This document shows, piece by piece, positions 14,705-21,900 of a stretch of DNA of 29,566 nt (position 1 is its first letter; every line of letters begins with the position of its first letter). Source of the stretch: SZAS-79 sp038329645 (GTDB taxonomy: Bacteria; Pseudomonadota; Gammaproteobacteria; Burkholderiales; SG8-39); assembly GCA_038329645.1 (NCBI GenBank), contig JBBQNG010000015.1, positions 1 through 29,566 on the forward strand, read 5' to 3'. The translations under genes were made by a program, and so were the position numbers. Under the pieces are notes generated by a model. The model had not been told where the DNA came from and did not search any database. It saw only the letters and a program-made list of their open reading frames with translations.

Positions 14705-15004
14705 TTACTTGGGTGCGGCTGCGGCTCGGTCGGCCCGGGCCTGCGCCTGGTCCATGCGCAGCTGTTTTTTCTGCGCCCTGAGCTTGGCGCGGTCGGCCTT
14801 TTTCTGGGCGGAGCGCGGCGCGTCCTTGGCAATGTCGCGCTTGGTCGAGCGGATGGCGCGCTTGTTGCGGCGGATCGCAGTCGAGTCCGCGGCCTTCGCA
14901 TCCATGGGCATTGCCTGCTGGGGGGCGGGGGCCTGTGCGAAAGCGGGTACGGCGCCGAATGCAAGCGCTGCTGCAACGGCGAAGGATATGACGTTCGTTT
15001 TCAT
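14705..15004 (-). CDS. Secreted basic Lys/Arg/Ala-rich small protein (paralog B)
   Basis: The 99-residue product has a signal peptide ending near VPAFAQ. A short Pro/Ala/Met segment follows, then a strongly basic helical part with RRNKRAIRSTKRDIAKDAPR, SAQKKADRAKLRAQKK and a final Ala-rich tail. It shares the SAQK-AD-AK block and the whole upstream region with the protein at 989-1408, so the two look like paralogs. A CCGGAGACAAGC ribosome site precedes the ATG at 15004. It converges on the Bug gene, with only eight bases between the stops. Function unknown; a periplasmic structural or stress protein is possible. Confidence 0.7.
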   Translation of the reverse strand: MKTNVISFAVAAALAFGAVPAFAQAPAPQQAMPMDAKAADSTAIRRNKRAIRSTKRDIAKDAPRSAQKKADRAKLRAQKKQLRMDQAQARADRAAAAPK

Positions 15005-15101
15005 GCTTGTCTCCGGGGAAAATTCGTAACTGCGCGCAGCATGGGGGCGCAGAGGGCAGCCGTCTGTTGGCTGCCGAACATCAGCGCTTTTTCGGCGCCG
15101 C
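15005..15101 (-). promoter_or_regulatory. Upstream region conserved with that of 989-1408
   Basis: The leader of paralog B matches the leader of paralog A over about 80 bases. It includes an imperfect palindrome TGTTGG-CTGC-CGAACA (15065-15080, plus strand) about 61 bases before the start codon. The 20 bases next to the sodB stop, outside the match, are unremarkable. The conservation between two distant loci suggests a common regulatory input. Confidence 0.55.
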
Positions 15102-15677
15102 CTACTTCAGGTTCTTCGCCGCGAAGTCCCAGTTGGCCAGCGCCCAGAAAGCATCGATGTATTTCGGCCGCTCGTTGCGCCGGTCGATGTAGTAGGCGTG
15201 CTCCCAGACGTCGCACACCAGGATTGCGGCCTGGTCCCATTTGAGCGGGTTGTCGGCGTCGTCGCTGTTCTTCACCGCGAGCTTGCCGTCCTTGCCCTTC
15301 ACGAGCCACGTCCAGCCGGAGCCGAACTTGGCGGTGGCCTTCTCCTTGAATTCCTTTTCGAAGGCGGCGAACGACCCGAAAGAGGCGTCAAGGGCGGTGG
15401 CCAGCGCGCCCGAGGGCTTGGCGCCCTTGGGAGTCAGGCTGTTCCAGTAGAAGTCGTGGTTCCAGGCCTGCGCGGCGTTGTTGAACATCGGCCCGGTCGA
15501 TTTCTTCACCACCTCTTCGAGCAGCATCTTTGCGAACTCGGTGCCGGCGACCAGCTCGTTGAGCTTCTTCACATAAGTGGCGTGGTGCTTGCCGTGGTGG
15601 AACTCCAGCGTCTCCTTGGAGATGTGGGGCGCCAGGGCGTCGATGGGATACGGCAGGTTCTTGAGGTCGAAAGGCAT
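15102..15677 (-). CDS. sodB: Superoxide dismutase, Fe type
   Basis: The 191-residue product has all four metal ligands of the Fe/Mn family: His in LEFHHGKHHATYV (His27), His in AAQAWNHDFYW, and Asp/His in CDVWEHAYYID. Gln in NNAAQAWNH and FGSGWTWLVK are the pattern of the iron-dependent E. coli SodB rather than of the manganese type. It dismutates superoxide in the cytoplasm. The length equals that of SodB. A GGAG ribosome site precedes the ATG at 15677. It is divergent from the esterase gene. Confidence 0.95.
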   Translation of the reverse strand: MPFDLKNLPYPIDALAPHISKETLEFHHGKHHATYVKKLNELVAGTEFAKMLLEEVVKKSTGPMFNNAAQAWNHDFYWNSLTPKGAKPSGALATALDASFGSFAAFEKEFKEKATAKFGSGWTWLVKGKDGKLAVKNSDDADNPLKWDQAAILVCDVWEHAYYIDRRNERPKYIDAFWALANWDFAAKNLK

Positions 15678-15735
15678 GGGGCAAACTCCGGTGGGGGATG
15701 CAGCCCGCAGTGTGGCGCTTTACCCGGCGCGGGTT

Positions 15736-15751
15736 TGTTAGCCACCTAACA
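15736..15751. promoter_or_regulatory. 6-bp inverted repeat in the sodB/esterase divergent region
   Basis: TGTTAG-CCAC-CTAACA is a perfect 6-base inverted repeat with a 4-base centre, located between the sodB start (15677) and the esterase start. TTAG/CTAA ends are common in MarR-type operators, so it may be a repressor site for one or both genes. No regulator gene is adjacent. Confidence 0.4.
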
Positions 15752-15759
15752 TAAGGGCC

Positions 15760-16878
15760 GTGCCAGAATCGCGCATGGCCCTCAAACACTCCAAAGCTCC
15801 CGCCGGCACTGTCGTGGTGCTCGAGCACACCTCGAAAATCCTCAAGGGCAACCCGCTCAGGGATCCTCACGTCAGGAAAGTCGGTGTCTGGCTGCCGCCG
15901 CAATACGACCGCAGCGCGAAACAGCGTTTCCCGGTGCTCTACGACCTCGTCGGCTTCACCGGCTCGGGGCTCTCGCACACCGGATGGAAGCCCTTTGGCG
16001 ACAACGTGGCCGAGCGCGCCGCGCGCCTCATCGACTCGCAGAAGATGGGCCCGGCGATCATCGTCTTCCCGGACTGCTTCACCGCGCTGGGCGGCAACCA
16101 GTACGTCAACTCGTCGGCCATCGGCAACTACGCCGACTACCTGACCAAAGAGATCATCCCTTTTGTCGACAAGGCTTTCCGCACGCTGGCCCGGCGCGAG
16201 CACCGCGGATGCTTCGGCAAGTCGTCGGGCGGGTACGGCGCGATCGTGCACGCGATGAAATACCCGCAGTACTGGGGTGCGATCGCCGACCACTCGGGCG
16301 ACTCGTATTTCGACTTCGTCTACTGGCACGACTGGCCCAACACGCTCAACGAATTGTCGAAGTACCGCGCGGCGAAGCGGAAGGCGGGTGCGTACAACGC
16401 GCTCATCGAAGCGAACCGCAAAGGGCTAGGTGCGGGGCTCGACGACGGGCGCATCAGGCGTTTCCTGTCGAGCGTGTGGGCACGCGAGAAGCTGTCAGGG
16501 TCTGAGACGCACGCCATCATGAACCTTTGCATGGCCGCGACCTACGACCCGGACCCGAAGGCGCCGAACGGCTTCCATGTGCCGTTCAACATGGAATCGG
16601 GCGAGGTAATCGGGTCACGCTGGAAGAACTGGCAGGCCAACGACCCGATCAACATGGTCGCGAAATACCACGCCAACCTGAAAACCCTGCGCGGGATCTA
16701 CATCGACTGCGGCTGGCGCGATCAGTACCACATCCACTACGGCACGCGCCTGCTATCGGCACGCCTTGCCGCTGCCGGGGTCCGCCACGCCTATGAGGAA
16801 TTCGACGACAACCATTCGGATGTCGACTACCGTATGGATACCAGCCTGCCATTCCTCTACCGGGCGCTCAGGCCTTGA
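15760..16878 (+). CDS. Putative esterase, alpha/beta hydrolase fold (esterase D/enterochelin-esterase-like)
   Basis: Taken from the GTG at 15760 the product has 372 residues. An ATG at 15775 would give 367 and cannot be ruled out, since neither has a well spaced ribosome site. Landmarks are VGVWLPPQYDR, RFPVLYDLVGFTGSGLSH, a FPDCFT segment and the nucleophile elbow CFGKSSGGYGAIVHAMKYP (Ser155). The likely histidine is in DDNHSDVDYR near the C-terminus. There is no signal peptide. The family includes ester hydrolases of varied specificity. The stop at 16878 abuts the toxin-antitoxin promoter. Confidence 0.85.
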   Translation: MPESRMALKHSKAPAGTVVVLEHTSKILKGNPLRDPHVRKVGVWLPPQYDRSAKQRFPVLYDLVGFTGSGLSHTGWKPFGDNVAERAARLIDSQKMGPAIIVFPDCFTALGGNQYVNSSAIGNYADYLTKEIIPFVDKAFRTLARREHRGCFGKSSGGYGAIVHAMKYPQYWGAIADHSGDSYFDFVYWHDWPNTLNELSKYRAAKRKAGAYNALIEANRKGLGAGLDDGRIRRFLSSVWAREKLSGSETHAIMNLCMAATYDPDPKAPNGFHVPFNMESGEVIGSRWKNWQANDPINMVAKYHANLKTLRGIYIDCGWRDQYHIHYGTRLLSARLAAAGVRHAYEEFDDNHSDVDYRMDTSLPFLYRALRP

Positions 16879-16914
16879 TACGCAACTTGCGTATGTACGC
16901 AGATTGCGTATAAT
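16878..16914 (+). promoter_or_regulatory. Toxin-antitoxin promoter with two operator palindromes
   Basis: ATACGCAACTTGCGTAT (16878-16894) is an 8-base inverted repeat with a one-base centre. TACGCAGATTGCGTA (16896-16910) is a second copy with 6-base arms. A perfect TATAAT (16909-16914) and a TTGCGT hexamer 16 bases upstream of it form a likely promoter, so both palindromes cover the -35 and -10. This fits autorepression by the antitoxin encoded at 17262-17603. Confidence 0.75.
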
Positions 16915-16920
16915 TTAGGC

Positions 16921-17265
16921 ATGAAGGCTGTTTTTGTCGAGCTCCCGGCCTTCGAACGATATCGCGCGAAGTATCTTGATGAAGAGGGGTTCCATTCGCT
17001 GCAACGCGAATTGATGCGAAACCCTTCAGTTGGCGAGGTGATAGAGGGCACGGGTGGTCTGCGGAAGATGCGATTCGCAGACAAGCGGCGCGGGAAAGGC
17101 AAACGTGGCGGGTTGAGGGTGATCTACTACTGGTGGGGCACGGGTATGCAATTCTGGCTCTACACGTTGTACGACAAGGACGAAACGACTGACCTGACGC
17201 CGCAACAGCGCAAAGCCCTGAAGGTGATGATCAAGGCGGAACTCGATTCGAGGAGAATCAAATGA
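16921..17265 (+). CDS. RelE/HigB-type toxin of a type II toxin-antitoxin pair
   Basis: The 114-residue basic product has the pattern of HigB2-like RelE toxins: FVELPAFERYR at the start, LQRELMRNPSVGEVIEGTGG, LRKMRFADKRRGKGKRGG, LRVIYYWW and LYTLYDKDETTDLT. Such toxins cleave mRNA at the ribosome. The start codon lies only six bases after the -10 hexamer, so the transcript is probably leaderless. The antitoxin gene follows with a 4-base ATGA overlap. The toxin-first order is that of HigBA-type modules. Confidence 0.9.
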   Translation: MKAVFVELPAFERYRAKYLDEEGFHSLQRELMRNPSVGEVIEGTGGLRKMRFADKRRGKGKRGGLRVIYYWWGTGMQFWLYTLYDKDETTDLTPQQRKALKVMIKAELDSRRIK

Positions 17266-17603
17266 AGGCAGCGGCTAAAGCAAAGCGCGCATCCAAGCGC
17301 GATTTGTTCGCAGAACTCACGGACGGAATGAAGGCGCTTGCGGATTCGCGCGAAGGCAAGCGCACGTTGCGGACGCATGCCATGGAATTCAAGGCGCCTC
17401 CCGAAGTCACGCCTAAGGAACTTGTGCGTGTTCGCGAAGGCCTGAATCTTTCACGAGCGCTTTTTGCGGTCTATTTGCGCACCAACGTTCGCACCCTTGA
17501 GAATTGGGAGCAAGGCAGGGCAAGACCCAACGCCCAGGCCGCCCTGCTGATTAATCTCGTGAAACGGTATCCGGACACAGTCCAGCGCCTGGCGACGATC
17601 TAG
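17262..17603 (+). CDS. HigA/NadS-type helix-turn-helix antitoxin
   Basis: The 113-residue product begins with a Lys-rich segment. It then has TPKELVRVREGLNLSRALFA, YLRTNVRTLENWEQGRARPN and a C-terminal hydrophobic helix. The pattern is a Cro/C1-type helix-turn-helix, as in NadS and HigA2-like antitoxins that neutralise the upstream toxin and repress the shared promoter. The ATG overlaps the toxin stop by four bases. Most of the N-terminal 50 residues may form the toxin-binding part. It converges on the Rieske oxygenase gene. Confidence 0.9.
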   Translation: MKAAAKAKRASKRDLFAELTDGMKALADSREGKRTLRTHAMEFKAPPEVTPKELVRVREGLNLSRALFAVYLRTNVRTLENWEQGRARPNAQAALLINLVKRYPDTVQRLATI

Positions 17604-17619
17604 TCACCTCTCGCGCGGT

Positions 17620-18759
17620 CTACCGCGCCACAGCCAGCTCGGCGTCCAGCGTGCGGTGGAAATGCACGATTGCGGCCTCGAACAGGCCGAAAGTAAAAGC
17701 GTCGTTGGCGCCGCTGGCGATCCCGCGCTGGATCGCGCGCACTACCTCGCGGTCCTCTGCCGCCCCGGTGGTGCTCACGAACTCGGCGTCGCGCCTGGCT
17801 TCCTCCTCCGCGCCCGGCGCGCCGCTGTTGGTGAGCGACCACGTGATCATCTTCGTATGGCCTATGTCGAGCGGCTCGAGCACTACCAGCTTGGTGTGGC
17901 TGGAGAGGATCGTGACCAGCACGTTGGGGAAGAGCTGGTACACGTAGGTCAGGTAGCCGCTCACTTTGCGCGCCGCCTCGGGGAGTTCTGCGAGCTTGCG
18001 GATGCGCCTGAACGGGTAGGTGACGCGGCTGTTGCGCCCGAAGAGATCGATGAGGTTGAGGTTGTCGAAGCCGTAGGGCAGGAAAGTCTCCGGATGGGTG
18101 GAGCGGATGTGGTAGCCCTCGATGAATCCTTCGAGGAACACTTTCCAGTTGGCGTCGATCACCGATTCGTCATGGCCGAAGAGGCGCTGCTCCGGCGAGA
18201 TCAGGGGCGGAAGGTCCCCGAGGGGTTCAGGCGAACCGTCCTGCGTCACGAACACGATGCCGTTCTTTTCCTGTGCGTGCACCGGCACCAGCCCGTGCTG
18301 CGATTTGTCGAGGCCGGGAAAGCCTTTCTCGTGCGGCACGCGCTTGAGTGTCCCGTCCAGGCCGTAGGTCCAGCCGTGGTAGCGGCAGGCGAATGCCTTT
18401 TTGCAGCCGCTGCCTTCGGCCACCTGCATGCCGCGATGGCGGCACGCGTTGCGGAAAGCTTTGACGCTCCCATCGGCTTCGCGCACCGCGAGGAGCGGCG
18501 TTCCCGCGGCTTCGCGCGCCAGGTAGGACCCGGTTTCGGGCAGCGCGGCAGAAGGGCAGAAGGGGACGGGGAAGCGGCGCAGGAGCTTCATTTCCGCGGC
18601 ATAACGCCCGGGTGACCGGTAGTTCTCCACCGGCTCGCGCCAGACCTCGGTGCCCAGGTCGGTCGTGCGCCGCTCGATGTGCTCGAGGATGCGCCGCACC
18701 GAGGACTGGTCGTCCATGGCAGGCGATAGGCCCGGCATTGCGTTCGGGTTTGCTGCCAT
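17620..18759 (-). CDS. Rieske non-haem iron oxygenase, alpha subunit
   Basis: Started at the ATG at 18759 (GGAGGTG ribosome site), the product has 379 residues. The Rieske centre is Cys106-x-His108-x16-Cys125-xx-His128 (CRHRGMQ and CRYHGW). The mononuclear iron site follows in EGFIEGYHIRSTHPE with His217 and His222. Enzymes of this type hydroxylate aromatic or other substrates with electrons from a separate reductase, which is not in the window. The substrate class cannot be read from the motifs alone. It is divergent from the large exoprotein gene. Confidence 0.92.
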   Translation of the reverse strand: MAANPNAMPGLSPAMDDQSSVRRILEHIERRTTDLGTEVWREPVENYRSPGRYAAEMKLLRRFPVPFCPSAALPETGSYLAREAAGTPLLAVREADGSVKAFRNACRHRGMQVAEGSGCKKAFACRYHGWTYGLDGTLKRVPHEKGFPGLDKSQHGLVPVHAQEKNGIVFVTQDGSPEPLGDLPPLISPEQRLFGHDESVIDANWKVFLEGFIEGYHIRSTHPETFLPYGFDNLNLIDLFGRNSRVTYPFRRIRKLAELPEAARKVSGYLTYVYQLFPNVLVTILSSHTKLVVLEPLDIGHTKMITWSLTNSGAPGAEEEARRDAEFVSTTGAAEDREVVRAIQRGIASGANDAFTFGLFEAAIVHFHRTLDAELAVAR

Positions 18760-18905
18760 CGGCGCACCTCCGTGTCGATACACCGGCAATGGTAGACGGA
18801 ACTTTGCATTTCTGTGCATTAGTGCCCTCTGCGGCCTGACGAACGGACTTCCAGATAAGAAAAATCAATAGTGGGGTTCTATGAACCCAGCCAAAGCTCC
18901 GCCCA
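18760..18905. promoter_or_regulatory. Divergent region between Rieske oxygenase and exoprotein genes
   Basis: The 146 bases between the two starts must hold both promoters. I see no clear -35/-10 pair. A TGCA-TTTCTG-TGCA inverted motif near 18806-18819 and an AT-rich run near 18855-18870 are the only notable features. Confidence 0.4.
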
Positions 18906-21900
18906 ATGAAGAGCAATCCGAACCCGTACTCCGGGTCGATGAGGTTTCACCAGCGCCCGGTCACGCTCGCAGTGATGACAGCGCTACTCACGCTCGGGCT
19001 TACCGCCGGTAGATCGTACGCGCTCCCGGTCGGCGAGCAGGTGACTGCGGGCGCGGCAAGCGTGCAGCGCTCGGCTGCTTCCGTTACCGTTACGCAGACC
19101 ACACCGAACGCGGCGATCAACTGGCAGGCCTTCGGCATTGCGGCCGGTGAAGCCGTGCGCTTCAGCCAGCCCGGGGCAGGTTCTATCGTCCTCAACCGCG
19201 TGGTTGGGCAGGACCCCACGCAGATCTTCGGCTCGCTCTCGTCGAACGGGCAGGTTTTCCTCCTCAACCCGAATGGCGTGCTGTTCGGCGCCGGTGCGCA
19301 GGTGAACGTCGGCGGCATCGTGGCGTCCACGCTTCGCATGAGCGATGCGGATTTCATGGCGGGCCGATACGCGTTGACGGGAGAGGCAACGGCGGGCAAC
19401 GTCGTCAATCAAGGGTCGATCGTCGCCTCCAAAGGCGGCTACGTCGCGCTGATCGCGCCGCAGGTGGTCAACGCCGGCTCGATCAACGCTTCCGGCGGCA
19501 CGGCGGCGCTGGCCGCGGGCGACAAGGTGACGCTCACGCTGGACAACGGCAGCCTGCTTGGCCTAAGCGTCGACCAGGGGACATTGAACGGCCTGGTTGA
19601 AAACAAGCAGGCGATCCGGGCCGATGGCGGCGTGGTGATCCTGACAGCCAAGGCCATGGACCAGATCACCCGGTCGCTGATCAACAACACCGGAATCATC
19701 GAAGCCGGCACGCTGGCCGGCCGCGACGGTGCCATCTCGCTCGAGGCTTCTGACGTCCGCAACGCCGGCACGCTCGCGGCAAGCCAGGTCGGCGTCCGGG
19801 CGATGAATGCCATCGCCCTCGAAAGCGGCAGCAGGATTTCAGCCGATGGGCCGTCCCTGGGTGGGACGATCGACCTGGCTGGCGGATTCGTAGGGCTTGG
19901 CGGCACAGTGAGCGCCGATGGCGTCAACGGCGGCACGATCCGCGCGACCGCCCTCGGTACGCTGTCGCTCGCGGAAAATGTCAGCGCCCGCGGACTCGGC
20001 GGGACGGGCGGCCGCATCGAATACAAAAGCGGCGGCGTCACCCTCGAGCCGAACAGCAGCGTCAGCGATGCTTCCGGCGCGACTGCCGGCGGGAGTATCT
20101 CGGTCAGCGCAGCAGGCGGCCTGCTCAGTTCGGGCACCTACCGCGCGCGCGGCGAAACGGGCGAGGGCGGCCGCATCGACCTCTCCGGCGGCACCGTGCG
20201 CCTGCTCTCGACCCAGATCGACGCCTCGGGTGCCACGCGCGGCGGACTCGTACGCATCGGCGGCGACTACCAGGGCGGCAAGATTGGCGAATCGGACGCT
20301 GTCCGACGGGAACAGTTCGTGGGGCGCTTCGGCGAGGTGGCGCAAATTGCGGCGTCAGCCCGGACTTTCCTGAATGACGGGGTAAGCGTCGACGTTTCGG
20401 CCCGCGGCGCGGCGGGCGAAGGCGGCACGGCCATTGTGTGGTCGAACCTGGAGACCACGTTCCTCGGCGCAGTAAACGCAACCGGTGCACTGCATGGCGG
20501 CGCAATCGAGCTTTCTTCGAAGGAAACGCTGCGCCGCGCCGATCTGGGGCGTGTCGACACGGGCCCGGGCGGCCTCTTGCTGCTCGACCCGAAGGACGTT
20601 GTCATCGGCGACCCCGCCACTGTGGCAGGCTGGTCCCTGCAGGCGATCCTGGGTTCGGGCTACTCGGGCGGGAAGAACGTCGACCTCCCGCTCGATTCCA
20701 ACGGTGGATTCGCCACCGTCGTCGCGCTGAACTCGGCGGGAGATCGTCTCGCAGTCGGGACGTATTTCAACGATGGCGCGAGCGGCGCGAACACCGATTC
20801 CGGCGCAGTGCAACTTTTCACGTTCACCGACAGGAATTTTTCCGGCGGCGCCCTGGCTGCGACGCTGGGCTCGGGCTACACCGGCGGCAGGAATGTCAAC
20901 GTCGCGCTCGATGCGTTCGACTATTTCGGCAACTCGGTGGCGTTGAACGCGGCGGGCGACCGCCTGGCGGTCGGCGCATATGGCGATGCTGGCGCGTCGA
21001 ATGCCACGCCCTTCTCGGGCGCGGTGCGCCTGTTCACCTTCGCGGATACGAACTTTTCCGGTGGCGCGCTCGCCGCGACGATCGGCTCGGGCTATACCGG
21101 CGGGAACAACGTCAACGTTGCGCTCGATGCCTACGACCTCTTTGGAAGCTCGGTTGCGTTGAACGCGCGTGGCGACCGGCTGGCCGCGGGCGCGATGTAC
21201 GACGGAGGCGCCGGCAACGCAAACCCGTACTCGGGCGCGGTACGCCTCTTTACATTTGCCGACACGAGCTTCGCGGGCGGTGCCCTTGCAGCCACCCTGG
21301 GCTCGGGCTATACCGGCGGCAACAATGTAAACGTCGCCCTCGACACCAACGACAACTTCGGCGTTTCGGTTGCGATGAACGGGGCAGGTGACCGGCTCGC
21401 CGTGGGGGCTTACCAGGACGGCGGCGCGGGCAATGCCAACCCGAATTCCGGCGCAGTGCACTTGTTTACCTTCAATGACACGAATTTCTCCGGCGGCACG
21501 CTCGCCGCCACCCTCGGCTCGGGCTACACGGGCGGAAATAACGTCAATGTCGCCCTCGACGCCGGCGATGGGTTTGGCGTCGGCGTGGCGCTGAACGCAG
21601 CCGGGGATCGCCTCGCTGTAGGGGCATACATGGACGACGGCGCCGGCAATGCCAAGACCGACTCCGGCGCGGTGCACCTGTTCGGTTTCACCGACCGGAA
21701 CTTTTCCGGCGGCGCGCTTCTCGCCACGTTCGGCTCCGGATACACGGGCGGCCAGAACGTCAACGTCGCCCTCGATGCCGGCGACGGATTCGGGGAGGCC
21801 GTGGCGCTCAACGGCTCAGGCGATCGTCTCGCCGTCAGTGCCTACCAGGACGCCGGTGCGGGCAACGCGAACCCTGCCGCCGGCGCGGTGTATCTATTTA

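Noticed and set aside
18881..19010. Short upstream open frame beginning at 18881, overlapping the exoprotein start
   Set aside because: About 40 codons with only a weak ribosome site and no sign of selection, so a regulatory upstream ORF cannot be supported.
20355..21677. Long minus-strand frame inside the exoprotein repeat region
   Set aside because: It is periodic only because the opposite strand encodes 216-base repeats. No start context and no family match.
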